Notes: generated from the sequence alone by a model not told the origin. Positions 39,125 to 48,217 are shown, numbered from the stretch's first letter. The stretch: 64,000 bases of DNA from Gammaproteobacteria bacterium (GCA_012103455.1 WLWT01000001.1:3107288-3171287), one strand, 5' to 3'. A program made the numbers and translations.

Positions 39125-40102
39125 CTAGATATTGTGGCAAGCCACCATGTGGGCAGGCGCCACCTCGCGAAGCTCTGGCGACTGCGAACCACACTGCTCG
39201 GTGGCCAGCGGGCAGCGGCCCTTGAGGCGGCATCCGGGGGGAGGATCGATGGGCGTCGCAACCTCCCCTTGCAAGGTGAGCTTGGGCGGCGGTTTAGCGA
39301 TGTCCGGCTCAGGCACGGCGGCCAGCAAAGCATTGGTATAGGGGTGCTGCGGCTGTGTGAAGATCGCCTGTACCGGTCCGGTTTCTACGATCTTGCCCAC
39401 GTACATCACCGCCACCCTGTCGCTGATGTGACGGACCACACTGAGATCATGGGCGATGAACAAATAAGTCAAAGAGAAAGACTCTTGCAGTTCGCGGAAT
39501 AGATTCAGGATCTGCGCTTGCACCGAAACGTCCAGAGCTGACACCGGCTCATCTCCGATGACCAGTTCGGGATCCACCGCCAAGGCTCTAGCGATGGCAA
39601 TACGCTGGCGCTGGCCGCCGCTGAACTCATGCGGATAGCGATCGATGTGCTCGCGCCCCAGTCCCACCAGATTGAGCAGCTCGAGTACCCGTTCGCGCCT
39701 GGAGATCCAATCCGCGGTCAGATTGTGGATTTCCAATGGCCGCTCAAGGATCTGCATGATGGTCTTACGCGGATTGAGCGAGGCGTAAGGATCTTGAAAC
39801 ACGAGTTGAATCGTTTTTCGCAGCTCCCTCATCTGGGCGCCGGAAAACGTCAGCAGATCTTGGCCCTTGACTTCAATGTTGCCGCTGGAAGGTTCGATCA
39901 AGCGCGTGATAAGACGCCCCGTGGTGGACTTGCCACAACCGCTCTCCCCCACCAGGCCCAGGGTTTCGCCCGCCCGGATGTGAAAGCTGATGTCATCGAC
40001 TGCTTTTAGCGTTTGCCGTTTGCCGGCAATGCGTGAGATCAGATCACCGTTTAGAGTGAAATGCTTGACGAGGTTTCGGACCTCGAGCAGATTCTCGCTC
40101 AT
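39125..40102 (-). CDS. Oligopeptide/dipeptide ABC transporter ATPase (OppF/DppF-like)
   Basis: The second ATPase of the importer. [19 protein letters not shown] is Walker [18 protein letters not shown] the Q-loop, [18 protein letters not shown] the signature and [16 protein letters not shown]alker B. It ends with an oligo_HPY domain carrying [14 protein letters not shown]. It overlaps the upstream permease by 4 bases. With the D-type ATPase, two permeases and a binding protein this makes a complete peptide-type importer. Confidence 0.93.
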   Translation of the reverse strand: MSENLLEVRNLVKHFTLNGDLISRIAGKRQTLKAVDDISFHIRAGETLGLVGESGCGKSTTGRLITRLIEPSSGNIEVKGQDLLTFSGAQMRELRKTIQLVFQDPYASLNPRKTIMQILERPLEIHNLTADWISRRERVLELLNLVGLGREHIDRYPHEFSGGQRQRIAIARALAVDPELVIGDEPVSALDVSVQAQILNLFRELQESFSLTYLFIAHDLSVVRHISDRVAVMYVGKIVETGPVQAIFTQPQHPYTNALLAAVPEPDIAKPPPKLTLQGEVATPIDPPPGCRLKGRCPLATEQCGSQSPELREVAPAHMVACHNI

Positions 40103-41058
40103 CGCTCTACCAATCTAGGATCGAGAATATCCCGCAAGCCGTCGCCGAACAGGTTGAATGCCAGCACCGAATAACAGATAGCCAACCCGGGAAACACCGC
40201 GATCATCGGGTATTGCTCCATATGATCTTGTGCCGCATTCAAGTCAGCGCCCCAATCGGGCGTGGGCGGTGGTGTCCCCAAACCCAAGAACGACAGGGCG
40301 GCGATGATCAGGATCATTAATCCAAGGCGTACCGTGGCGTTGACGATAAGAGGCGATAAACAATTCGGCAGGACTTGCCCCAGCGCCGTGCGCAACGGGC
40401 TCTCGCCGATGATATGAGCGGCTTCCACGTACTCCTTGTTCGCCTCCACCAATGCCGCGCCGCGCGCCAGCCGGGCCACTTCGGGCATGAAGGCAAAACC
40501 GAGCGCGAAGACCAAGATGAGATCATTCCAAAAACCTTCCAATTTCCATGCCCGCGCCAAGGTCACGATGAGCAGGTAAAGCAACAGCCCGGGGAACGCC
40601 AGTAGACCATCGACGCAACGCATGGAAATAGCATCGAAGCGCCCACCGAAGTAACCGGACAAAATACCGAAGGGGATGCCCAGCGCCAAGCCGAAGAGCA
40701 CGGCAGTAATACTGATGACAACAGTGCGGCGTCCGCCGTAGAGAACCCTTGAAAAAATATCCCGGCCAAATTTGTCGGTCCCCATATAGTGCTCGGCACT
40801 CACCGGCGCCAGCCGGGCACGGTAGTCGGGTTTGATGGGATCATGCGTCGCCAATACCGGCGTCAATAAACAAACGATCAGCAAGAAAATAATCATCAAC
40901 GCGCCGATGGTAGCCGTGCGGCTCTTGCGGATCTCCGTATAACCCGTGCCCAAGGATGCTTGCATCCGGCGCATGCGCACCCGCCACGGCGTCTCATCGA
41001 CTGTGAGTGTGTCGATGCGCTGCCTCGAACGCAGTTGCATTGATGGTACGTTCGACAT
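40099..41058 (-). CDS. Peptide-type ABC transporter permease (OppC/DppC-like)
   Basis: An inner-membrane permease with about six segments. ATIGALMIIFLLIVCLLTPV is the first segment, and YMGTDKFGRDIFSRVLYGGR is the DppC-type signature. The EAA loop reads VEAAHIIGESPLRTALGQVL. The start MSNVPSMQLRS at 41058 is chosen; an upstream frame to 41103 would overlap the previous gene. It lies 13 bp after the OppB-like gene. Confidence 0.92.
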   Translation of the reverse strand: MSNVPSMQLRSRQRIDTLTVDETPWRVRMRRMQASLGTGYTEIRKSRTATIGALMIIFLLIVCLLTPVLATHDPIKPDYRARLAPVSAEHYMGTDKFGRDIFSRVLYGGRRTVVISITAVLFGLALGIPFGILSGYFGGRFDAISMRCVDGLLAFPGLLLYLLIVTLARAWKLEGFWNDLILVFALGFAFMPEVARLARGAALVEANKEYVEAAHIIGESPLRTALGQVLPNCLSPLIVNATVRLGLMILIIAALSFLGLGTPPPTPDWGADLNAAQDHMEQYPMIAVFPGLAICYSVLAFNLFGDGLRDILDPRLVER

Positions 41059-41071
41059 TCCGGCTACCCCA

Positions 41072-42022
41072 TTAACCCATGCCCACCCGCGGGTTGAGAA
41101 CACGATAGAGTAAATCCACCAGCAAATTGACGATCACCACAATAACGCCAAGGACCAGAACACCTGCCTGGATCACGGGATAGTCGCGCAACTGAATGCC
41201 CTCATAGATGGCAAAGCCGATCCCCGGCCAGGCAAAGATGGACTCGAGGACTACCGTGCCCCCCATCAGATTGGCTAACTGCAATCCGCTGATGGTGACG
41301 GTCGGGATCAGCGCGTTGCGCAACGTGTACTTATAGATAACCCGCCGCTCCGACAGGCCCAGTGAGCGGCCAGTATCCACATAGTCCTTACTGATCTCAT
41401 CGAGCATGCTGGAGCGGGTCAAACGGGTGGTGAAAGCGGCCTGTCTGAATCCCACCGCAATAGCCGGTAACACCAAGTACAAAGCACTCTTAGGTAGATT
41501 TTCCGCCGGACTGTAGTAGCCGGACGACGGCAACCAACCGAGAAATAAACTGAAAAACAAGATGGAGAGGATGGCGAACCAGAATTCCGGAATGGAGATG
41601 CCGGCCAACGAAGTCGTCTGCGCCGCGTAATCGGCAGCCGTATTGCGCCTGACGGCGGCCAAAGTGCCTAGCGGTATCGCGATCAACATCGACAGGGTAA
41701 TTCCCACTAACGCCAAGTACGCAGTAGCCGGAATACGCTCGATTAGCTCGATGGACACTGGCCGGCGTGTGACCAAGGACTTACCGAAATCGCCCTGAAG
41801 AACGTTACCAAGCCAGTAGAGATACTGAATGTGGATCGGCTTATCCAGTCCGTATTCCTTCTCCAGAGCTTTACGGATCTCCGGATCATCGATCATCTCC
41901 TCATCGGCCAAGGTATCGATCACATCACCCGGCAAAGCTTGCACGAAGCCAAAAACCACTATAGAGAGGATGAGTACAACCGGGACGAGCTGAAGTATGC
42001 GGTTGATGGTATAGACAAGCAT
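41072..42022 (-). CDS. Peptide-type ABC transporter permease (OppB/DppB-like)
   Basis: Starts MLVYTINRILQLVPVVLILS, the standard DppB N-terminus. GDFGKSLVTRRPVSIELIE and the EAA region DYVDTGRSLGLSERRVIYKY are diagnostic, and GGTVVLESIFAWPGIGFAIY lies near the end. The ATG at 42022 is used rather than the longer frame from 42133, whose extra residues are not family-like. Coupled to the permease downstream. Confidence 0.93.
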   Translation of the reverse strand: MLVYTINRILQLVPVVLILSIVVFGFVQALPGDVIDTLADEEMIDDPEIRKALEKEYGLDKPIHIQYLYWLGNVLQGDFGKSLVTRRPVSIELIERIPATAYLALVGITLSMLIAIPLGTLAAVRRNTAADYAAQTTSLAGISIPEFWFAILSILFFSLFLGWLPSSGYYSPAENLPKSALYLVLPAIAVGFRQAAFTTRLTRSSMLDEISKDYVDTGRSLGLSERRVIYKYTLRNALIPTVTISGLQLANLMGGTVVLESIFAWPGIGFAIYEGIQLRDYPVIQAGVLVLGVIVVIVNLLVDLLYRVLNPRVGMG

Positions 42023-42154
42023 CGTACTGTGAACCTTACCTGGACCCTTCAAATAGCAACCTGGACGCAAGTAAGCGCGCCCCGCCCGGGAGGAGATACC
42101 AAACAGCATCTTCGCCCGAGGCCGGGGCGCCATGAGCCCCTCTAAGGCGAAGGA

Positions 42155-43726
42155 CTAGCTCTCGATATAAGCCGTGCGTATACCCGCACCTGCGATGTTG
42201 TACGGACCTGCGAACGCAGGCTCGTATCCTTTCACGCGTTTGTGCGCCGCAGAGGTCAGCGGCACACAATGCGTATAGATGAAACCGCAATCGTCATTGA
42301 CGATGCCTTCCACTTCACGGTACATCTCTTTGCGCTTCTCGGCGTCCAACACCGCTCTCGCCTCCAAGATGAGCTTACCGGTGGACAGAATATTACGTGC
42401 GTACCAACCATCCGGCTCAAAGCGGTAGCTGTTGGCCGTCGAGTCTATACCGTAGTCCGCCTTGTCGTACTTTTTGCGCAGCACCGGATTGTCGAACACT
42501 TCATTGGTGGGCTTGAAGCCGGCGTCTTGCAACATGGCATGGACCAGTTCACCGGAGTTGCGCATGTATTGATAAGACGCCCGGGCAACCACGGCGATCG
42601 GCTGATTCATCGCATTCAGCTTATTCAATATCCACTTGGACTTGTCCGGATCGTATGCCTTGACGTTGTCGATTTCCTTCATGTACCAAGGACTACTACT
42701 GCTGTAAAAACCATTCAGTTTTTCGGAGAGCCCATTGAATACGACTTGATGGATAGCTTCTTTGTCGATGGCGTGCGCCAACGCTTGGCGCATCATCTTG
42801 CCGTCCTTACCCGCTTGCATGGAGAACGGGCCTTCTTTCATCTGCACGGCGAGATACGCGGTACCGACCTGCGAAATATCCCAGGTGTTGTATGTGTCGG
42901 AATAGTTCTTCTTGAAACCGCCCACATCGCTATACGCCATATTCTCGATGAGATCGACCTCATCGGTGCGCAGAGCAGTCAAACGCACTTTGTCTTCACG
43001 CTTGGGATACCCTTCTACAGCATCCAGGTACGGTAGCTGATTGCCCTCGGCATCGGTTTCGAAGAAGTTCTCGAAGCGCACCAACTCCGTCTTCGCATAC
43101 CGTTTCCAGCTCACGAATTTGAACGGGCCGCACCCTATAGGACGAGTATCAGCTTGCTCCACACTATCCGGTGCCATCAGGTTGACCGGGTAGTACACGC
43201 AATTGGATAAGAAAATACCGTTCGGCGCCTTCAAGCGGATCTGCACAGTGTGCGGATCCAGTACTTTGATGGCTTCCACATCTTGCAGCGATGCGCGGGT
43301 AAACGCATGACTGGTCTTGGGATCGCGGATGCGGTTGAAGTTCCACTGCACCGATTCAGCATCAACGGTACGGCCGTTGTGATACTCAACCCCTTTACGT
43401 AACTTGAACGTATAGGTCTTCAGATCCTTTGAAATATCCCAGCTCTCGGCTATACCGGGGACAATTTCCATTTTCTTGTTGAGGTCCAACAGGCCGTGGG
43501 TAGTCGCGGCCAGCGGGTTCGATACGTAATAGATGATATTGCGGTGGGTATCCAAACCACGGCCATCAACGCGCGTGGCGAAGCGCAGTACGCCGCCCCG
43601 CGTAGGATGCTTCTTGGCCGCCGCAGGCGCACTTGCCATACCCAAAGCAGCACCGGCCGCCATCGTACCCGTGGCCGCGAGAAAGTCGCGACGCGATGGG
43701 TTATATGATCTCTCTTGTCTAGACAT
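42155..43726 (-). CDS. Peptide-type ABC transporter substrate-binding protein, Tat-exported
   Basis: The 523 residues belong to SBP family 5. The N-terminus has a twin-arginine motif (SRRDFLAATG at residues 11-20) and a hydrophobic stretch ending ASAPAAAKK, so it is exported folded. TYTFKLRKGVEYHNGRTVDA and VQWNFNRI are family motifs. GAGGAGG lies about 10 bases before ATG. First gene of the operon SBP-B-C-F. The substrate cannot be read from sequence; family 5 proteins bind peptides, nickel, heme or sugars. Confidence 0.93.
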   Translation of the reverse strand: MSRQERSYNPSRRDFLAATGTMAAGAALGMASAPAAAKKHPTRGGVLRFATRVDGRGLDTHRNIIYYVSNPLAATTHGLLDLNKKMEIVPGIAESWDISKDLKTYTFKLRKGVEYHNGRTVDAESVQWNFNRIRDPKTSHAFTRASLQDVEAIKVLDPHTVQIRLKAPNGIFLSNCVYYPVNLMAPDSVEQADTRPIGCGPFKFVSWKRYAKTELVRFENFFETDAEGNQLPYLDAVEGYPKREDKVRLTALRTDEVDLIENMAYSDVGGFKKNYSDTYNTWDISQVGTAYLAVQMKEGPFSMQAGKDGKMMRQALAHAIDKEAIHQVVFNGLSEKLNGFYSSSSPWYMKEIDNVKAYDPDKSKWILNKLNAMNQPIAVVARASYQYMRNSGELVHAMLQDAGFKPTNEVFDNPVLRKKYDKADYGIDSTANSYRFEPDGWYARNILSTGKLILEARAVLDAEKRKEMYREVEGIVNDDCGFIYTHCVPLTSAAHKRVKGYEPAFAGPYNIAGAGIRTAYIES

Positions 43727-43893
43727 ATGAAGATCGCCTCCTCGTTATAGCGAATTCATGGCATAGTCCGAATCGCTTTTACTCGATTTTTTGCGCAATC
43801 GGATAGTCACCCATCAAAGCCATGGAAGTCCACCACCCGGGCCCAACTACATACATGAGTGCGCTGTTACATCGATTCGGTATGTCAGCGCAC

Positions 43894-45594
43894 TCAAGCC
43901 ACCCATTCACTGACCGGTGCCCGCGCCTCATGTAGGGGTTGGCATATGACGTCTACTAGAGCTGGACCATCGTGTTCTACCGCTGCGCCAAGCACCGCTC
44001 TCAACGCCGCCGGGTCTGCCACCCGCCATGCTTTAACACCGAAAGCCTCGGCCACTCCGGCATGGTGGGTGCGATCGAAGTCCACCGAGAAATAGCGCTC
44101 ATCGAAACCGCTGCGTTGGCCGGCTTTGATCCACCCGAACGCGGCATTGGAACAGACCACCATAGTCAGCGGCACCTTTTGCCGCACGATCGTCTCCAAC
44201 TCGCCAACGGTAAAACCAAACGACCCATCGCCCATGACGGCTACGATTTTGGCCGATGGGCGCCCGTACCACGCGCCCACGGCGGCCGACATGGAGTAAC
44301 CGAGCGCCCCATGGGCGCGGTTGGACCAAAAATGACGGCCCGTTTCACGCAGTTCGTAAAACGCGGAGAGGTAAGGACAGGGGGTGCCGGGATCGGCGAT
44401 CACCACAGCGTCATCGGGCAACACGGCACGCAGTTCCGCCACCAGGCGCTCAGGACGGATCGGGACGTCATTGCTGGCCGACAGTTCAGCGAAATAAGCT
44501 GCTTTCCGGGCACGCGCCCCGCCGGCCCGTTTTTTACCGTCGAATGTTGTGGCGACAGCGCCTCTTTCATCCAGCGCCACGTTTAGCGCATTCAATCCGA
44601 GCCGGGCATCAGCGAGCAAAGCCGCCTCGGTCCTATAGTTGGCACCGATGACGCTGGGGTCCACATCCAAATGCACTACGCGCGTCCCAGGCGCGGGAAA
44701 ACACCACCGTTCCGTCGTCACAGAGCCGGCCCGGCAGCCGATGAAGAATATGAGATCAGAGCTCTGAACGACCGCCCTGGTGGCGGCGATACCACCATTG
44801 GAACCGACCACCCCCACTGCCAGTGGATGAGTTTCAGGCAATGATCCTTGACCGCTGATGGTGGTGGCAACGGGAATATCCAATGCCTCGGCAAAGATTC
44901 CAAGAGCCCCCTCGCCGCCAGCGATAACCACCGCGCCACCACAGATAATCAACGGTTTTTTCGCCGACAAGAGCACATCCAGCAACGTCTCTACAGCTTG
45001 TGGGTCGGGTGCAACCGGCCACGCCGGGAACCGTCCTAAGGCTTCATCCGCCCAAATATACGCCTCCGGCACCTCATCTTTTTGCACATCGAACGGAAGC
45101 CCCAGGTGGGCGGCGCCGGGGCGTGCGGTGGTCATCGCTCTGAAAGCCGCCCGCACTTCGGCGGGCAGGCGATCGGCACGGTCTATAACGCTGGAGTATT
45201 TGGTGAGTGGCTTGAACAAGCTCTCTTGATCGAGTTCGGTAAGAGCAAAACGGCCACGGGCAGTGGTGGATATGTCCGAAGTGATGCCGAGCACCGGGAT
45301 GGACGATTCGCTCGCCTCCACTATACCCGGAAGAATATAGGTGGCCCCACCGCCACTTGGTGCTTCACAGATCCCTACCTTGCCGGTCACCCGGGCGTAG
45401 CCATCGGCCATATACGCAGCGGATCGCTCATCGCGGGTCAGCACGTGCTCGATGCCATGGTCCAAGCGGTAGAGGGCGTCATAAAACGGTAACGAGGTAT
45501 CCCCGCATAGTCCGAATATATGCCGTACTCCGTGTAGCTGAAGCATGCGCACGAATGCTTCCGCGCCATTTAACTGATTGCTGCCGGCGGCCAT
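43894..45594 (-). CDS. Thiamine-diphosphate-dependent enzyme of the acetolactate synthase family
   Basis: About 566 residues. NQLNGAEAFVRMLQLHGVRH and HVLTRDERSAAYMADGYARV (catalytic Glu region) open the first ThDP domain, followed by a central domain PLIICGGAVVIAGGEGAL. The pyrophosphate motif is VAVMGDGSFGFTVGELETIV, ending VCSNAAFGW where most members have NN. The start at 45594 follows GGAGG. No regulatory subunit (ilvH) is adjacent, so a catabolic or oxalyl-CoA or sulfoacetaldehyde-type role is possible. The exact reaction is undetermined. Confidence 0.82.
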   Translation of the reverse strand: MAAGSNQLNGAEAFVRMLQLHGVRHIFGLCGDTSLPFYDALYRLDHGIEHVLTRDERSAAYMADGYARVTGKVGICEAPSGGGATYILPGIVEASESSIPVLGITSDISTTARGRFALTELDQESLFKPLTKYSSVIDRADRLPAEVRAAFRAMTTARPGAAHLGLPFDVQKDEVPEAYIWADEALGRFPAWPVAPDPQAVETLLDVLLSAKKPLIICGGAVVIAGGEGALGIFAEALDIPVATTISGQGSLPETHPLAVGVVGSNGGIAATRAVVQSSDLIFFIGCRAGSVTTERWCFPAPGTRVVHLDVDPSVIGANYRTEAALLADARLGLNALNVALDERGAVATTFDGKKRAGGARARKAAYFAELSASNDVPIRPERLVAELRAVLPDDAVVIADPGTPCPYLSAFYELRETGRHFWSNRAHGALGYSMSAAVGAWYGRPSAKIVAVMGDGSFGFTVGELETIVRQKVPLTMVVCSNAAFGWIKAGQRSGFDERYFSVDFDRTHHAGVAEAFGVKAWRVADPAALRAVLGAAVEHDGPALVDVICQPLHEARAPVSEWVA

Positions 45595-45718
45595 TATCGC
45601 CTCCAGGTGCTCACTTCGCTGAAGGTGCGACACCATAACACGGGCAACAAGAGCCCCGGGAGAGAAGAACTATGGAGGACAGGAGATTGAGATGAAAAGC
45701 AAGCCCGCCAGTACGCAT

Positions 45719-45754
45719 AAAGCTGGCGCCCTGGGTAAAGCTGGTGCCCCGGGC
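45719..45754. repeat. 18-bp tandem duplication at the 3' end of the split tRNA-Arg
   Basis: AAAGCTGGCGCCCTGGGT and AAAGCTGGTGCCCCGGGC are adjacent. The second copy holds the tRNA acceptor end. This is the same situation as the tandem at the tRNA-fMet 3' end. Confidence 0.75.
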
Positions 45755-45786
45755 AGGATTCGAACCTGCGGCCTACCGCTTAGGAG
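45742..45786 (-). pseudogene. 3' half of a split tRNA-Arg(CCT)
   Basis: Reads CTCCTAA, then GCGGT, variable loop AGGCC, T-arm GCAGG TTCGAAT CCTGC, acceptor CCGGGGC, A and CCA. The anticodon-stem half GCGGT and acceptor half CCGGGGC pair perfectly with ACCGC and GCCCCGG in the fragment at 48138-48177. Upstream of CTCCTAA the sequence is not tRNA. Confidence 0.9.
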
Positions 45787-45880
45787 AGAGAAGGTCCATT
45801 TATAACACCTTGTTTCCAAAGGGATAATGGGGCTTATTTTTCTTGGAGCCAGTTTGGAGCATCTCAAACCAATTCGGACA

Positions 45881-45957
45881 TGGCGTCCCCGGCAGGATTC
45901 GAACCTGCAACCTACGCCTTAGGAGGGCGTTGCGCTATCCAGTTGTGCCACGGGGAC
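45881..45957 (-). tRNA. tRNA-Arg (anticodon CCT), carried by the inserted element
   Basis: 77 nt with encoded CCA. The acceptor stem GTCCCCG/CGGGGAC is perfect. The anticodon stem ACGCC/GGCGT is around CTCCTAA, giving CCT, which reads AGG. The T-arm is GCAGG TTCGAAT CCTGC. Its stems differ from those of the disrupted host tRNA, so it is a separate gene and not a restored copy. It can supply the function lost by the split gene. Confidence 0.95.
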
Positions 45958-46057
45958 TTGACGGTACATTCTACCAAGACACCCTCCGACCGGTCACCTC
46001 CAATCTGGTAGGCTTTGAAGGTTTTAAGGCAACCAACCAGAACAGAACCTTAACCCT

Positions 46058-47080
46058 ATGCTGATGACCGCAACCCCAGACCATAACGACTATCTACCGG
46101 ATGCGGTTGCCGACCTTGAGAATCCCCAGACGGACATTCCCCGGATAGCCAAGGACAAGAAGTTACTGGCTGAGATTGCTTCGTCTGTTCAACAGATACC
46201 CACCCAACACAACCTATTCAATGCTGATGCCCGTAGGTTGTCGTTCATCCCTGATGAATCGGTTCATCTGGTGGTCACGTCTCCACCCTATTGGACCCTG
46301 AAGAAGTATAGGGACCATGAAGACCAGTTAGGGGACGTTGCCGATTATGAACGGTTCTTGCGGGAATTGGATAAGGTTTGGAAGCACTGTTACCGGGTGT
46401 TGGTTCCGGGAGGTCGGTTGGTCTGTGTAATCGGTGACGTGTGCCTATCCAGACGGAAGAACAAGGGTAGACACACGGTTATACCACTTCATGCGTCCAT
46501 TCAGGAACATTGCAGGGAGATAGGGTATGACAACCTTGCACCCATCATCTGGCACAAGATTGCAAATGCCGTGTTCGAAGCATCCGGCAACGGTGCCGGG
46601 TTCCTTGGCAAACCATATGAACCGAATGCAGTCATCAAGAACGATATTGAATTCTTGTTGATGGAACGGAAGCCGGGTGGATACCGGAAGCCATCGGTTG
46701 CAACCCGTGTTCTGTCCATCATCTCTGATGAAAATCACAAGCAGTGGTTTCAGTCTATTTGGTCCGGTGTGACTGGTGCATCAACCCGGAACCACCCGGC
46801 ACCCTACCCGGAAGAACTGGCAGAACGGTTGATTCGGATGTTCAGTTTTGTAGGGGATACTGTGTTAGACCCGTTCATGGGGACCGGTACAACAACGGTT
46901 TCGGCTGCGAAGTGGGGACGCAATAGCATAGGGGTTGAACTGGACCCCCATTACTTCGAACATGCAGAGAAGCGAATCAGGCATTCAACCGGTTCCCTGT
47001 TCTCCCATGCTGAAGTTCGAAGCGAAGTGAAGATAAAGAAGTTGCGGGAGCCGTTGAACACTTTTGGTCTACCCGGCTGA
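46058..47080 (+). CDS. DNA methyltransferase, beta-type motif order (SPPYW)
   Basis: The 340 residues have catalytic motif IV LVVTSPPYWTLKKYRDHEDQ (SPPYW, typical of N4-cytosine and some N6-adenine enzymes) near residue 65. The AdoMet motif I appears late, as DTVLDPFMGTGTTTVSAAKW, giving the beta-class order. VGVELDPHYFEHAEKR-like SIGVELDPHYFEHAEKRIR follows. The REase frame starts inside its 3' end. If the extra base in the REase frame at 47028 were absent, this protein would end about 15 residues earlier (EVRSEGR). Protects DNA from the partner nuclease. Confidence 0.88.
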   Translation: MLMTATPDHNDYLPDAVADLENPQTDIPRIAKDKKLLAEIASSVQQIPTQHNLFNADARRLSFIPDESVHLVVTSPPYWTLKKYRDHEDQLGDVADYERFLRELDKVWKHCYRVLVPGGRLVCVIGDVCLSRRKNKGRHTVIPLHASIQEHCREIGYDNLAPIIWHKIANAVFEASGNGAGFLGKPYEPNAVIKNDIEFLLMERKPGGYRKPSVATRVLSIISDENHKQWFQSIWSGVTGASTRNHPAPYPEELAERLIRMFSFVGDTVLDPFMGTGTTTVSAAKWGRNSIGVELDPHYFEHAEKRIRHSTGSLFSHAEVRSEVKIKKLREPLNTFGLPG

Positions 47081-47748
47081 AACAGGATAAGAACCAAGGT
47101 TCAACCACTGACAAGAAGGATGCAGGAAATAGGAGTGCCGTAACTGGTGGCGCACAACTTGACGGATTCATTCACCTTCTTGCAACCATTCTTGAAGATG
47201 CCGGGTTGCCAGACCATACAATATTCACTAAGCAAACCGTTCTCCCCGGTTATTTCAGACCTAACAAGGATTGGGACTTGGTTGCCGTGGTGGATGGTGA
47301 ACTGTTGGCAACCATCGAATTCAAGTCTCATGTGGGAGCGTCATTCGGAAACAACTTCAACAACCGTATCGAAGAAGCATTGGGCAGTGCAACCGATGTT
47401 CTGACAGCATACCGTGAAGGTGCCTTCAGACCTTCACAGAAGCCGTGGTTAGGCTGGTTGATGCTATTGGAAGATACTCAACGGTCACAAACTCCTGTAC
47501 GGGTATCAGAACCCCATTTTGAAGTATTCGAAGAATTCAAACAGGCATCCTATGCCAGACGGTATGAACTGTTCTGTGAACGTCTGGTTCGTGAAAGATT
47601 GTATGATGCAACCTGTTTGCTGTTATCTGACAGGGATAATGGGTTGCAGGGTGGATACTCAGAACCGAATAAGGAAATCAACTTCAAGAACTTTGCAACA
47701 TCACTGAGTGCCCATGCAATGGCTTATGCCAAGATGCGTGAAGGTTAG
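47007..47748 (+). pseudogene. XhoI/PaeR7I-family restriction endonuclease with an N-terminal frameshift
   Basis: The family cuts CTCGAG. NRSAVTGGAQLDGFIHLLAT, GYFRPNKDWDLVAVVDGEL, IEFKSHVGASFGNNFNNRIE (E-x-K catalytic region) and WLMLLEDTQRSQTPVRVSEP match XhoI and PaeR7I closely. An ATG at 47007 starts MLKFEAK, then meets TGA. Shifting +1 there gives EDKEVAGAVEHFWSTRLKQD and continues to the stop at 47748, for a total of 246 residues, the length of PaeR7I. No start codon lies in the main frame upstream, so this is a mutation, an internal TTG start (47206), or +1 frameshifting at UGA. Confidence 0.82.
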
Positions 47749-47865
47749 TCCATTCTGTTCACTGGTCAAACAGTTCAGAACTGAAGGTCTTCTTCTGATG
47801 TTCGAATGACCATATCCGGTCAAGTTCTTTCCGGGCATCTTCGCTGTCAATCGTCCCTTCCCCGA

Positions 47866-48060
47866 AGTCATCTCGGCGCGGTACAAGTTGACGAAGATGT
47901 CTACCAAGAAAACTAAGCACACTCCGAGGTCAACGTATTGCAGAACTCGGCGTGTTTCAGGGTCGAAGTCTCCGAAGCTCTCTGCCACGAGAGCAGCGAG
48001 CACGTAGACGCTCAGCACGACAAGTGTCAGTTGGTAGAGCGGCGTGCCAGGTTCGCGCAT
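47866..48060 (-). pseudogene. Voltage-gated ion channel, N-terminal fragment
   Basis: MREPGTPLYQLTLVVLSVYV followed by LAALVAESFGDFDPETRRVL and YVDLGVCLVFLVDIFVNLYR shows the first two membrane helices of a potassium-channel-like ion_trans protein. The family then continues with an arginine-bearing S4 and a pore. Here it is lost after RAEMT and meets the end of the R-M cassette. The R-M genes therefore replaced most of this gene within the element. Confidence 0.7.
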
Positions 48061-48137
48061 ATTGGCTTGTCTAGTCGTCTTCAAGCCCTCCGAAGATTTC
48101 AACCCCCGATCGCGCCACTTAAGAAACAGACGGCAGA

Positions 48138-48177
48138 TTAGGAGGCGGTCGCTCTATCCTACTGACGCTACCGGGGC
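48138..48177 (-). pseudogene. 5' half of a split tRNA-Arg(CCT)
   Basis: Reads GCCCCGG, TA, a D-arm GCGTCAGTAGGATAGAGC, G, ACCGC and the loop CTCCTAA, then leaves tRNA sequence. Joined to 45742-45786 at CTCCTAA it makes a complete tRNA with perfect acceptor and anticodon stems. Confidence 0.9.
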
Positions 48178-48217
48178 GTTCGGCCGATCATAGCAGCCCG
48201 ATGGACCTCTAGCGATG

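Larger units (their letters stand above)
45780..48144. mobile_element. 2.35-kb element inserted in the tRNA-Arg(CCT) anticodon loop
   Basis: Bounded by the direct repeat TTAGGAG (45780-45786 and 48138-48144), the anticodon loop of the disrupted tRNA. It contains, from left, an intact tRNA-Arg(CCT), a DNA methyltransferase, an XhoI-type endonuclease and a truncated ion-channel gene. GC content is visibly lower than in flanking genes. No integrase is left. The 7-bp core repeat at an anticodon loop fits integration by a tyrosine recombinase, supplied in trans or deleted later. Confidence 0.78.

Noticed and set aside
45780..48144. Group I intron in the tRNA-Arg(CCT) anticodon loop
   Set aside because: Introns are known at this tRNA, but here the insert is 2.35 kb with protein genes and a tRNA, it has a 7-bp direct repeat at its borders, and the base before the 3' exon is not the G expected of a group I intron.
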